Shown one piece after another: positions 16,758 to 24,897 of a stretch of 26,776 bases of DNA; the stretch's first letter is position 1, and every line of letters begins with the position of its first letter. Made by a program: the position numbers and the translations under genes. The stretch is from Bacteroidota bacterium (GTDB lineage Bacteria; Bacteroidota; Bacteroidia; UKL13-3), in NCBI GenBank assembly GCA_010027395.1, contig RGVD01000007.1, positions 1 through 26,776 of the forward strand. Reading direction: 5' to 3'. The notes beneath the pieces were generated by a model. That model searched no databases and was not told where the DNA came from. It was given only the letters and a program-made list of their open reading frames with translations.

Positions 16758-17972
16758 ATGAAAATTATATTTTGGTTTTTCATGGTAAATAGCTTTCTTT
16801 GCTTTGTGATAAATAGAGATGATATAGCCAAATTAACCTTAAAAGCAGGCTGGGCACCAGCCATTGCTATTTTGGGACCAAGGCAATGTGGTAAAACTAC
16901 GCTTGCTAAGGCATTTGGTGCATCGCAAAGCAATGGATTTATTTATTTAGATTTAGAAAGTCCAACGGATAAAGCCAAACTAACCGATGCAGAGGCTTAT
17001 TTTAAACTCAATGAAAACAAGCTAGTTATAATAGATGAGGCACAGTTGATGCCTGAAATATTTTCTGTTTTACGATCGGTAATTGACTCCAATAGACGAA
17101 ATGGAAGGTTTTTATTATTAGGTTCGGCTTCACCAAATTTGGTGCATGGCGTTACAGAATCATTGGCAGGTAGAATATCGTTTTTAGAACTAGGGCCTTT
17201 AAAGTTCCAAGAAATAACCAATAGTGGTTACGATTGGCGAGCACATTGGTTAAAAGGCGGATTTCCACAAGCTTTTTTAACTGAAAATAGTTTGGCTTGG
17301 GCCGATTGGATGGCTGCTTTTATAAAAACATACACCGAGCGCGATTTTAGGTTGCTTTTTGGTTTAAACTTAAATTCTATTACAATTGCTAAACTATGGC
17401 AAATGTTGGCTTATAACCAAGGCAATATTTGGAAGGCCGAAATGTATGCCAATTCTTTGGGAGTAAGTGCACCAACTGCGAATCGTTATTTTGAGTTTTT
17501 GGAAGGAGCTTTTTTGGTTCATAGGTTGCAAGCTTTTACAGCCAATACCAATAAACGCATGGTTAAAGCCCCAAAGGTGTATGTAAAAGATAGTGGCATT
17601 GTACATTATGTAAATAGAATAACTGATAATGACACTTTGCAAAGTCATCCTATTATTGGTGCCTCTTGGGAAGGATATGTTATTCAACAAATTTATGCGA
17701 GCAGACCCGAAGGAATGGATATGTATTATTACAGAACTCAAAACGGTGCGGAGGTGGATGTGGTATTGGTTAAGGCCAATCAGCCTGTGGCTTGTATCGA
17801 AATAAAACTATCGAATGCGCCTACTGTTAGTCGTGGTTTTTATAATTGTATTGAGGATTTGGGAACAACTAAAAACTATGTAATTACACCAAGCAGCGAC
17901 ACTTATCCAATCAAAAATATTTGGGTTTGTAGTTTAGAATATTTTTTGAAGAAGTATTTAGGGGAATTATAA
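16758..17972 (+). CDS. AAA ATPase with C-terminal DUF4143 domain
   Basis: Up to 404 aa. Walker A is GPRQCGKTT (40-48), Walker B LVIIDEAQ (89-96) and a sensor GSAS (122-125). A winged-helix-like stretch lies about 220-255. The C-terminal DUF4143 part has Glu305, Asp334 in GAEVDVV and Glu348-x-Lys350 in CIEIK, arranged like a PD-(D/E)xK nuclease core. The physiological role of this family is not established; copies are common and scattered in Bacteroidota. The hydrophobic first 16 residues are unusual. The typical family N-terminus would begin at the in-frame GTG at 16806 (reading MINRDDIAKL), so the true start may be there. The gene stands alone between tatC and purL, preceded by unusual repeats and followed by a strong hairpin, which suggests later insertion into a housekeeping region. 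Confidence 0.88.
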   Translation: MKIIFWFFMVNSFLCFVINRDDIAKLTLKAGWAPAIAILGPRQCGKTTLAKAFGASQSNGFIYLDLESPTDKAKLTDAEAYFKLNENKLVIIDEAQLMPEIFSVLRSVIDSNRRNGRFLLLGSASPNLVHGVTESLAGRISFLELGPLKFQEITNSGYDWRAHWLKGGFPQAFLTENSLAWADWMAAFIKTYTERDFRLLFGLNLNSITIAKLWQMLAYNQGNIWKAEMYANSLGVSAPTANRYFEFLEGAFLVHRLQAFTANTNKRMVKAPKVYVKDSGIVHYVNRITDNDTLQSHPIIGASWEGYVIQQIYASRPEGMDMYYYRTQNGAEVDVVLVKANQPVACIEIKLSNAPTVSRGFYNCIEDLGTTKNYVITPSSDTYPIKNIWVCSLEYFLKKYLGEL

Positions 17973-17977
17973 AACAA

Positions 17978-18009
17978 AAAAGCTTGACACTTTTTAATGT
18001 CAAGCTTTT
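17978..18009. terminator. Bidirectional terminator between the ATPase gene and purL
   Basis: A perfect 12-bp stem, AAAAGCTTGACA (17978-17989) with TGTCAAGCTTTT (17998-18009), has an 8-nt loop. A-rich and T-rich flanks on both sides let it work on both strands. It lies 6 nt after the ATPase stop and 22 nt beyond the purL stop. Confidence 0.85.
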
Positions 18010-18030
18010 ACAAAATATTAGCTGAATAAA

Positions 18031-20289
18031 TTAAGCTAATTTATCGGCTAAAGAATTATTGTAAATATTGGCAAAATCAGCTGTTTTACCAAAGTTTACA
18101 CCATTTACCTGAATTTCATTTTCTGTTACTGTTCCTAGTTTTTCAAAAGGCATGTTTAATCCGCTTAAAAAACTTTCAACTTGATTACAATTACTTGCTT
18201 TTACTGAAATTACCACACGGCCTTGCGCTTCACCAAATAAGAAAGCATCATTTCGAATGCCAGTCATGTTGAGCGGAGTCGAAACATCGAAATTTAAGTT
18301 TCTATGCATAGCGCTTTCAAGCAATGTTATAAATAAACCACCTTCGCTTACATCGTGAGCTGACTCAATATGATTACCATTGATTAAACCCAATAAAGCT
18401 TTGTGTAGTTGGTGTTCTTCGTCTAAGTTAAAGTATGGCGCTGGTGAATATTGTACTTTGTGGTAATGTGCTAAATAATGCGATGAACCAATATCGTTTT
18501 TGCTATTTCCTAGCATATAAATTACATCACCTGCATTTTTAAAATCCATGGTCATGTGTTTTTTGTTATCGCCAATTAAACCAACCATACCAATCGTTGG
18601 AGTAGGGAAAACAGCATCGTTATCACTACTTTGGTTATAAAAACTTACGTTTCCACCAGTTACAGGTGTGTCAAACTTTTTACAAGCTTCGCCCATGCCT
18701 TTTATGGCATATACAAATTGGTAATACACTTCAGGATTATAAGGATTACCAAAGTTTAAGCAATTGGTAATAGCTGCAGGTTCAGCACCAGCGCAAACCA
18801 AATTACGTGCTGCTTCTGCTACCGCAATTTGCCCACCTACAAATGGATCAGCCCAAACAAAACGGCTGTTACAATCTACAGTCATAGCAATTGACTTGTC
18901 GGTTCCTTTAACTTTCACAACACTTGCATCACTTGGTGCATTGGTAGTTTGGTTAATGGTTCCAACCATGCTGTCATATTGGTTATACACCCATCTTTTT
19001 GAGGCTATGTTTGGATGAGCACATAAGAATTTAGCCACTTCAATAGCAGAGACTTCGACTCCGCTCAGGGTGACATCTTTTATTGAATTGATGTCGAATT
19101 TTGCAATTTCTTGGAAGTATTTTGGCTCGGTATATTCTCTATGATAAACCGGAGCACCACCACCTAAAACCAAACTTTCTCCTGGAATATCAGCTCTCAA
19201 TTCATCGTTCATGTAATATTGAACTCTTCCCGAATCAGTTACTTCTCCAATAATATTATAAGTTAAATCCCATTTTTCTAAAACTTTTTCTACTTGGGCT
19301 TCCATTCCTTTTTTTACAATCACCAACATACGCTCTTGGCTTTCTGATAAAAGAATTTCCCAATCTTTCATCCCTTCTTGGCGCATAGGAACTTTATCCA
19401 ACCACACTTTCATACCTGTTCCGCTCTTTGCACTCATTTCGCTGGTTGAGCAAGTAATACCTGCGGCACCCATGTCTTGCATTCCAACAATGGCATCTGT
19501 TTCTAGTAATTCCATGCTGGCTTCCAAGATTAATTTTTCCCAGAAAGGATCGCCTACTTGAACCGAAGGCAAATCTTTTGCTGAATCTTCTGTAATATCT
19601 TTACTGGCAAATGCAGCACCATGAATTCCATCTTTACCAGTAGCTGAACCAAAAATATAAACAGGATTTCCAACGCCTTCGGCAATGGCAGAAACGGTTT
19701 TACCAACTTTTGCTATTCCCACGCTCATGGCATTCACCAATGGATTTATTTGATAACAATCGTCAAAATACACTTCGCCACCTACTGTTGGAATACCAAA
19801 GGCATTTCCATAATTTCCAATTCCTTTAACCACTCCACGAACCAACCATTTGGTTCTTTCGTTATCTATATTTCCAAAACGCAATGAGTTCAGTTGCGCA
19901 ATTGGGCGGGCGCCCATCGAAAAAATATCGCGGTTAATTCCTCCCACACCCGTTGCTGCACCTTGATAAGGCTCGATAGCACTTGGGTGGTTGTGACTTT
20001 CAATTTTAAAACAACAAGCTAATCCATCTCCAATATCAATCAAACCGGCATTTTCTTCACCAGCCTCAGCCAACATTTTTTCGCCTTTTTTAGGTAATGT
20101 TTTTAACCAAACGATTGAGTTTTTATAAGAACAATGCTCACTCCACATAACTGAGTAAATACTCATTTCTGTAAAAGTGGGTGTGCGGCCTAAAATCTCT
20201 TTGATTTTTTCAAACTCTTCTGGTCTAAGACCTAATTGCTGTGCTTGTTCAAGTGTGGCTAAATTGCCCGATGGAATAGATTGATTCAT
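18031..20289 (-). CDS. purL: Phosphoribosylformylglycinamidine synthase, small PurL type
   Basis: 752 aa, cytoplasmic. It performs the ATP-dependent fourth step of purine synthesis, converting FGAR to FGAM with ammonia. The length and the N-terminus match the small PurL that works with separate PurS and PurQ, rather than the fused enzyme of about 1200-1300 aa. Marks seen are SEHCSYK (50-56), ESHNHPS (97-103), GGINRDIFSMGARP (116-129) and the second-half motif TGGNVSFYNQS. Two in-frame copies of a short repeat lie inside the gene at about residues 405-414 and 668-676, both at linkers or loops rather than catalytic motifs. The start is ATG at 20289. Neither purS nor purQ is nearby. The gene diverges from tatD. 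Confidence 0.96.
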   Translation of the reverse strand: MNQSIPSGNLATLEQAQQLGLRPEEFEKIKEILGRTPTFTEMSIYSVMWSEHCSYKNSIVWLKTLPKKGEKMLAEAGEENAGLIDIGDGLACCFKIESHNHPSAIEPYQGAATGVGGINRDIFSMGARPIAQLNSLRFGNIDNERTKWLVRGVVKGIGNYGNAFGIPTVGGEVYFDDCYQINPLVNAMSVGIAKVGKTVSAIAEGVGNPVYIFGSATGKDGIHGAAFASKDITEDSAKDLPSVQVGDPFWEKLILEASMELLETDAIVGMQDMGAAGITCSTSEMSAKSGTGMKVWLDKVPMRQEGMKDWEILLSESQERMLVIVKKGMEAQVEKVLEKWDLTYNIIGEVTDSGRVQYYMNDELRADIPGESLVLGGGAPVYHREYTEPKYFQEIAKFDINSIKDVTLSGVEVSAIEVAKFLCAHPNIASKRWVYNQYDSMVGTINQTTNAPSDASVVKVKGTDKSIAMTVDCNSRFVWADPFVGGQIAVAEAARNLVCAGAEPAAITNCLNFGNPYNPEVYYQFVYAIKGMGEACKKFDTPVTGGNVSFYNQSSDNDAVFPTPTIGMVGLIGDNKKHMTMDFKNAGDVIYMLGNSKNDIGSSHYLAHYHKVQYSPAPYFNLDEEHQLHKALLGLINGNHIESAHDVSEGGLFITLLESAMHRNLNFDVSTPLNMTGIRNDAFLFGEAQGRVVISVKASNCNQVESFLSGLNMPFEKLGTVTENEIQVNGVNFGKTADFANIYNNSLADKLA
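18263..18288 (-). repeat. Short dispersed-type repeat inside purL, copy 1
   Basis: On the minus strand it contains the 14-nt core TTCGACTCCGCTCA, flanked by complementary arms ATGTT and AACAT. It encodes D-V-S-T-P-L-N-M-T (668-676) of PurL. Copy 2 (19049-19077) has the same core on the opposite strand; an aligned 26-mer matches at 20 positions. Confidence 0.7.
19049..19077 (+). repeat. Short dispersed-type repeat inside purL, copy 2 (inverted relative to copy 1)
   Basis: The core TTCGACTCCGCTCA lies on the plus strand at 19054-19067, antisense to purL. Translated in the purL frame it gives D-V-T-L-S-G-V-E-V-S (405-414), just before the conserved HPNIASKRWVYNQYDS segment, in the linker between the two halves of the enzyme. 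Confidence 0.7.
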
Positions 20290-20305
20290 ATGTAAAAATG
20301 GAGTG

Positions 20306-20358
20306 GCAAATTTGCAGATAAAATCTCAAACTAAATAAAAATATGTTATTTACTTTTG
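20306..20358. promoter_or_regulatory. Divergent purL/tatD control region
   Basis: The 73-bp gap holds a 10-bp palindrome, GCAAATTTGC (20306-20315), and a perfect -7-like TACTTTTG (20351-20358) only 4 nt before the tatD ATG, which would give a nearly leaderless message. No TTG sits at the expected spacing, so this is a weak call. Confidence 0.25.
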
Positions 20359-20362
20359 CCAC

Positions 20363-21130
20363 ATGAATTTTACGGATACCCACACCCATTTATATGCCTC
20401 TGAATTTGATAATGATAGAAAAGAAAGCATTGAAAAGGCCATAAAAAATGGGGTAACTCGTTTTTTTTTACCCAATATTGAAACGGCTAGCATACAACCT
20501 ATGCTTGATTTGGTATGGCAATTCCCAGATAATTGTTTTCCGATGATGGGTCTGCATCCTTGCTCTGTGGATGCTAATTTTGAGTCACAACTATTTCAAA
20601 TTCAAAAGTGGTTTAAAAAGAGAAAATTTTATGCAGTAGGGGAGATTGGTTTAGACTATTATTGGTCTACCGAATTTAAAGAACAGCAAATAACGGCCTT
20701 CAGAAAACAGTGCCAATGGGCCATTCAACAAGACTTACCCATTGTCATTCATTCACGAAATTCTAATACCGATTTGATTGCCTTGTTGGAGGAAATGAAA
20801 CATCCCAAATTGCGTGGCATTTTTCATTGTTTTAGTGGCAATGCCGAAGAAGCCCAAAAGGTGGTTGAGTTAGGTTTTTACCTTGGGATAGGAGGGGTTT
20901 TGACTTATAAAAACAGTGGATTGGATAAGGCTATTGAGGATATTGATTTGCAGCATCTTGTTCTTGAAACAGATTCGCCATACCTAGCACCAGTGCCACA
21001 TAGGGGCAAGCGTAATGAAAGCTTTTTTATTATTGATATTGCCAAGAAATTGGCAGAATTGAAAGGTGTTGGAATAGCCAAGGTGGCTGAAATAACCACA
21101 GAAAACTCAAGAAAAATATTCTCGATTTAA
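20363..21130 (+). CDS. tatD: TatD family metal-dependent hydrolase (DNase-like)
   Basis: 255 aa, cytoplasmic. TatD-family proteins are TIM-barrel metal hydrolases; several are 3'-5' exonucleases acting in DNA repair or degradation, and the family has no direct role in Tat export despite its name. Metal ligands are all present: His7 and His9 in DTHTHL, Glu94 in VGEIGLDYY, His130 in VIHSR, His155 in FHCFSG and Asp204 in ETDSPYLAP. Length and motif order are standard. The gene reads away from purL and converges on rpoN with 7 nt between stops. Confidence 0.94.
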   Translation: MNFTDTHTHLYASEFDNDRKESIEKAIKNGVTRFFLPNIETASIQPMLDLVWQFPDNCFPMMGLHPCSVDANFESQLFQIQKWFKKRKFYAVGEIGLDYYWSTEFKEQQITAFRKQCQWAIQQDLPIVIHSRNSNTDLIALLEEMKHPKLRGIFHCFSGNAEEAQKVVELGFYLGIGGVLTYKNSGLDKAIEDIDLQHLVLETDSPYLAPVPHRGKRNESFFIIDIAKKLAELKGVGIAKVAEITTENSRKIFSI

Positions 21131-21137
21131 GTAAAAA

Positions 21138-22607
21138 CTACATTTCTCTGCGAAGACGGGCAACTGGAATATTTAATTGTTCTCTGTATTTGGCAATGGT
21201 CCTACGGGCAATGTTGTAGCCTTTTTCTTTTAAGATATCCATTAGTTTCTCATCAGGTAAAGGCTTGTTTTTATCCTCAGCTTCAATCGCATCTTTCAAT
21301 ATTTTTTTCACCTCCCTGCTACTCACTTCTTCTCCATCATCGGTGCTGATACCTTCACTAAAGAAAAATTTAAGCGGAATTACGCCCCAATCGGTTTCAA
21401 TGTACTTGCTATTTGCCACTCGGCTAATGGTAGAAATATCGAGGTTTGTAGCTTCTGCAATGTTTTTTAAAATCATCGGTCGAAGTTTGGTCTCGTCACC
21501 CTCTTCAAAATATACTCTTTGGTATTGCAGGATAGCATTCATGGTATGCAGCAGGGTGTTCTGCCTTTGTTTGATGCTATCAATGAACCACTTGGCCCCA
21601 TCTAATTTTTGTTTGATAAACTGAACAGATTCTTTTTGCTCCCTTGTTGGGTTTTTAGCCTCATCAAAACCTTTCAAGGTTTCCATGTATGAGCGACTAA
21701 TTCTTAGATCAGGGGCATTTCTAGAATTTAACAATACAGATAGTTTGCCATCGTCATTTATTAAAATAAAATCAGGTGTGATATACTGCGCCCTTGCACT
21801 GCTTATACTATCGCCTGGTTTAGGATTTAGTTTGGTAATGATTTGGATGATGGCTTTGAGCTGCTCTTCGTTTATTTTTAACTGTTTAATGAGCTTATCA
21901 TAATGCTTTTTAATAAAATCATCGAAGTGATTTTCGAGAATATCAATGGCTAATTCAATGGCTCGGTTGTAAAAATCTTTTCTTTTTAATTGGATAATCA
22001 AACACTCTTGCAGGTTTCTGGCACCAATTCCTGCAGGATCTAGTTTCTGAATTTTTTGAAGGCAGATTTCCATTTCAGGCAATTCGGCTTCTATATTTTG
22101 GGCAAAAGCCAAATCGTTGACAATGGCTTCTAAGGACCGTCTTAAATAGCCATCATCGTCTATGGTGCCAATAATTTGAGTACCTATCACAAGTTCTCTT
22201 TCATCTTCGGCAATTGAGTTAAATTGCTCTTGAACATGCTGATGAAATGATTCTGTTTCGGTAATTGGAGTTTCTTTACGCTCTTCATCACCTTCATCAC
22301 TTAAGTGGAAACCATCAGGTTCATACTCATCGTTTACATACTCCTTTACATCATATGCTTCGTCCATCATGTAATCATCAATGGACCTATCTTCTTCTAT
22401 TTCTGTGGTGGATTCGGTTTCAGCTTTTGGATCGTCTGAAGGCATGGCATCTTCATCCTTTGCACTCAGCAAGGCCGGATTTTCAATCATTTCCAAATCT
22501 ACTCTTTGCAAAAAATCAACAGTACTAAGTTGCAGTAACTTAATAAATTGGATTTGTTGTGGAGATAGTTTTTGTTGAAGCTTTTGTTGTAAACCTTGTT
22601 TTAGCAT
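21138..22607 (-). CDS. rpoN: RNA polymerase sigma-54 factor
   Basis: 489 aa from the ATG at 22607. This sigma factor directs polymerase to -24/-12 promoters and needs an ATP-dependent enhancer-binding activator. Region I is the glutamine- and leucine-rich start (MLKQGLQQKLQQKLSPQQIQ), followed by an acidic region II (about 55-115), the core-binding domain, a helix-turn-helix stretch (ATNLDISTISRVANSKYIET) and the RpoN box ARRTIAKYRE (467-476) near the C-terminus. All regions look intact. A TTG at 22625 would add six residues (MCCAKI) but the ATG fits the family. No sigma-54 activator is in the window: the response regulator next to it is OmpR type and lacks an AAA domain. Confidence 0.96.
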   Translation of the reverse strand: MLKQGLQQKLQQKLSPQQIQFIKLLQLSTVDFLQRVDLEMIENPALLSAKDEDAMPSDDPKAETESTTEIEEDRSIDDYMMDEAYDVKEYVNDEYEPDGFHLSDEGDEERKETPITETESFHQHVQEQFNSIAEDERELVIGTQIIGTIDDDGYLRRSLEAIVNDLAFAQNIEAELPEMEICLQKIQKLDPAGIGARNLQECLIIQLKRKDFYNRAIELAIDILENHFDDFIKKHYDKLIKQLKINEEQLKAIIQIITKLNPKPGDSISSARAQYITPDFILINDDGKLSVLLNSRNAPDLRISRSYMETLKGFDEAKNPTREQKESVQFIKQKLDGAKWFIDSIKQRQNTLLHTMNAILQYQRVYFEEGDETKLRPMILKNIAEATNLDISTISRVANSKYIETDWGVIPLKFFFSEGISTDDGEEVSSREVKKILKDAIEAEDKNKPLPDEKLMDILKEKGYNIARRTIAKYREQLNIPVARLRREM

Positions 22608-22622
22608 GATTTTTGCACAACA

Positions 22623-22650
22623 CAAAATTAGATTATTTTGACACTACAAA
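22623..22650 (-). promoter_or_regulatory. Candidate promoter for rpoN
   Basis: On the minus strand a TTTG (22650-22647) precedes a perfect TAATTTTG (22630-22623) by 16 nt; another TTG lies 23 nt upstream of the -7 element. The predicted start is about 12 nt before the ATG at 22607. Confidence 0.5.
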
Positions 22651-22712
22651 AAACAATATATTTATATTTATGCCTATTCGTTTGTTGAAAACTCAAATCC
22701 AATAAAATAGTA

Positions 22713-22744
22713 AAGGGAGGCTCTAAAGATTTTAGGCCTCCCTT
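22713..22744 (-). terminator. Strong hairpin terminator of the pspC-kinase-regulator operon
   Basis: AAGGGAGGC (22713-22721) pairs with GCCTCCCTT (22736-22744), and CTAAA (22723-22727) with TTTAG (22731-22735), leaving a 3-nt loop and one bulged T. It lies 28 nt past the response regulator stop; TTTACTATTTTATT follows on the minus strand. Confidence 0.75.
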
Positions 22745-22772
22745 ATTATTTGTTATTATTTGAAAAGGTATT

Positions 22773-23465
22773 TTATTCTACAACGAATCGATATCCTACC
22801 CCTCTAGCGGATCTTATGTAGCGAGGGTTTTTAGGATCATCCTCAAAATATTTTCTTAAAGATAAAACGAAATTATCTATTGTTCTGGTGTTGGGTATTA
22901 CGGTATAATCCCATACAACTTTCAAAATATGCTCCCTACTAATTACATTGTTTCTATTTTCAATAAGCATTCGCATGAGTTTGCTTTCTTTTTTTGTTAA
23001 AGCAATTTTACCAGCAACACCATGAGCTTCTAAATTTTCAAAATTTATCCAGTTAGGTCCAAAATGATATACTTGAGGAATATCTGTGTGTTGTATTTTT
23101 TTACTTTTTTCCACGAGCTTGTTCACCCTAATAAGCAATTCTTCGAGGTCAAATGGTTTTGTGAGGTAATCATCTCCACCTTTTCTTAGTCCCAATACTT
23201 TATCGCTTGCAGCGTTCTTAGCCGAAAGAAACATGATTGGTACATCGCCATCAAAAAGGCGGATATTTTCACAAACCGTTATACCATCCATGCCGGGAAG
23301 CATAATGTCTAATACTACTAAATCGAAACGTTGCTCCCTGAAAAGTCGAGTGGCATCATTACCATTCCCACAAACGACTACATTATAACCCTCTAGTTCG
23401 AGGTTTAGTTTCAATGCATGTTGAATGTTTTCTTCGTCTTCAACAACTAAAATCCTGCTGTTCAT
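22773..23465 (-). CDS. OmpR-family response regulator
   Basis: 230 aa. The receiver domain (about 1-118) has the acidic pair D10/E11, the phospho-acceptor Asp53 in VVLDIMLPGMDG, Ser81 and Lys103 in LTKPF. The C-terminal winged-helix DNA-binding domain (about 130-230) contains LTKKESKLMRMLIENRNNVI and a final RSARGVGYRF wing. It is the partner of the kinase encoded 63 nt upstream on the same strand and would act as a transcription regulator in the cytoplasm. The regulon is not indicated, though an adjacent pspC suggests an envelope-related signal. The gene ends at a strong hairpin. Confidence 0.94.
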   Translation of the reverse strand: MNSRILVVEDEENIQHALKLNLELEGYNVVVCGNGNDATRLFREQRFDLVVLDIMLPGMDGITVCENIRLFDGDVPIMFLSAKNAASDKVLGLRKGGDDYLTKPFDLEELLIRVNKLVEKSKKIQHTDIPQVYHFGPNWINFENLEAHGVAGKIALTKKESKLMRMLIENRNNVISREHILKVVWDYTVIPNTRTIDNFVLSLRKYFEDDPKNPRYIRSARGVGYRFVVE

Positions 23466-23528
23466 AATGCGCTACGAATTAATTATTACTTTGACACAAC
23501 TCATGATAAATTAGTTGCAACAAGTAAA

Positions 23529-24617
23529 TTATATTTTGTTAAAAATTATTTTAAAAATGGTTCCTTTGGGACTATTATCAAGTATTTCTATTTGAGCATT
23601 ATGCAGTTGGACAATATTTTTAATTATGAATAATCCCAACCCTGTTCCCTTAGATTTTCTGGTATTTTCATCACCAGCCCGGAAAAATTTCCGAAAAACA
23701 ACTTTTTTATCAGCTGCAGAAATACCTTCACCTTCATCTTTCAATTCTAAAACGGTTTTATTTTCTGATTGTGAAAGTTCAATATGAATTGGACTATTGG
23801 TGGGGGAATATTTTATTGCATTGTCTAGCAGATTGGTTAGAAGCATTTCAATTGCCATTTTATCACAATCTACATAAATTTCATCTTGAATTTTATTAAT
23901 GAGTCTACCTTCAATTCCTCTGGGTGTGGCGTATTTATCAATAATCAGATTTAGTAATTCTGATAAATTGTTTTCCATCAAACTCAAATCAAATTTTTTG
24001 CTCTCAATTTGAGCAGACAACAAAAGGTTTTCAACCAAAATTTGCAATCTCTTCATATCTAGCAAAGAATTTTTGAGAATGGTAGTGGTTTTTTCTTTAT
24101 CTAAATCTCTTTTAAGTAGAGTTTCTATGTATAATTTAACGGAAGCAATAGGTGTTTTTAATTCGTGCGTAATAGAAAGTAAGAAATTGTTTTGTTGTTT
24201 ATTAAGTCTAATGTTTTTTGAAAATGTTCTGTAGATAACCAGCATCCCCCAAAATAACAAAACCATCATCACCAAGCCCTCGCCCACATATTGCCAAGTT
24301 TTTCTTTTAACGTACAGATCATGTTCTGATATTACATTCTCCTTTGGTATGATTTTATAATCTTTATTTGAGTTAAAATAGTCCAGCCTTAATTCCGGAT
24401 AAAAGGTATTTATAGTGTAAACAACTTCAGCTTTTTTAGCAAGATTTTTGCTCTCAATTAGGAGTTTAGCTTCTTTTACTTTTTCAATGATATTTTGCTT
24501 TTTCAACTCAGCTATTTCAGTATGCGCTCTGATGTGAGCGAGCGTCCACCAGGTGAAAGCGGCCAATACATAAAGGGAAACAATAATGAATATTACACGA
24601 GGTTTTATCTGACTCAT
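23529..24617 (-). CDS. Membrane-bound sensor histidine kinase
   Basis: 362 aa from the ATG at 24617. Two membrane segments (about 8-29 and 109-129) enclose a small periplasmic domain of about 80 residues with no motif I recognise. The dimerisation/phospho-acceptor helix has His151 in SITHELKTP. The ATPase domain has the N box LLDNAIKYSP (Asn266), the G1 box KDEGEGI and the G2 box GTGLGLFI (324-331). All catalytic boxes are intact, with no HAMP or PAS domain evident. A TTG at 24632 would overlap pspC by 13 nt; the ATG sits 2 nt past the pspC stop and is preferred. It phosphorylates the OmpR-type regulator encoded next. Confidence 0.94.
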   Translation of the reverse strand: MSQIKPRVIFIIVSLYVLAAFTWWTLAHIRAHTEIAELKKQNIIEKVKEAKLLIESKNLAKKAEVVYTINTFYPELRLDYFNSNKDYKIIPKENVISEHDLYVKRKTWQYVGEGLVMMVLLFWGMLVIYRTFSKNIRLNKQQNNFLLSITHELKTPIASVKLYIETLLKRDLDKEKTTTILKNSLLDMKRLQILVENLLLSAQIESKKFDLSLMENNLSELLNLIIDKYATPRGIEGRLINKIQDEIYVDCDKMAIEMLLTNLLDNAIKYSPTNSPIHIELSQSENKTVLELKDEGEGISAADKKVVFRKFFRAGDENTRKSKGTGLGLFIIKNIVQLHNAQIEILDNSPKGTIFKIIFNKI

Positions 24618-24619
24618 GA

Positions 24620-24838
24620 TTAAATATCCCAAGTGGTATTTCTATGGTGACGTATGTACTTTTTGATATTAATCCAAAAAGCCAATATCAAGTAAATAAT
24701 TATGGGAGAACCCATGGTAATAAACGAGGTATAAATAAAATACAATCTAATGCGAGCCCCAGATATACCAAAGCGTTCACCAAGGTATGAACATACCCCG
24801 AAAACATGCTTTTCTACAAAATATTTAAGGTTTTGCAT
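24620..24838 (-). CDS. Small PspC-domain membrane protein
   Basis: 72 aa. The N-terminal FGVCSYLGERFGISGARIRL (residues 13-32) is the PspC signature, followed by a hydrophobic stretch (about 33-55) and a basic tail. In Proteobacteria PspC senses membrane stress in the phage-shock response. Here the gene heads a three-gene unit with a sensor kinase (2 nt gap) and a response regulator, which suggests that it feeds an envelope signal to the kinase; that is inference. It has a well-formed promoter directly upstream. Confidence 0.88.
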   Translation of the reverse strand: MQNLKYFVEKHVFGVCSYLGERFGISGARIRLYFIYTSFITMGSPIIIYLILAFWINIKKYIRHHRNTTWDI

Positions 24839-24860
24839 AATGCAATTATTAATTAATGCT

Positions 24861-24892
24861 CAAATGTATTGTTTTTATCTCCACATATTCAA
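24861..24892 (-). promoter_or_regulatory. Promoter for pspC-histidine kinase-response regulator
   Basis: On the minus strand TTG (24892-24890), 21 nt, then a perfect TACATTTG (24868-24861). The predicted start near 24856 leaves a leader of about 18 nt before the pspC ATG at 24838. This is the best consensus match in the window. Confidence 0.65.
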
Positions 24893-24897
24893 CTGTG

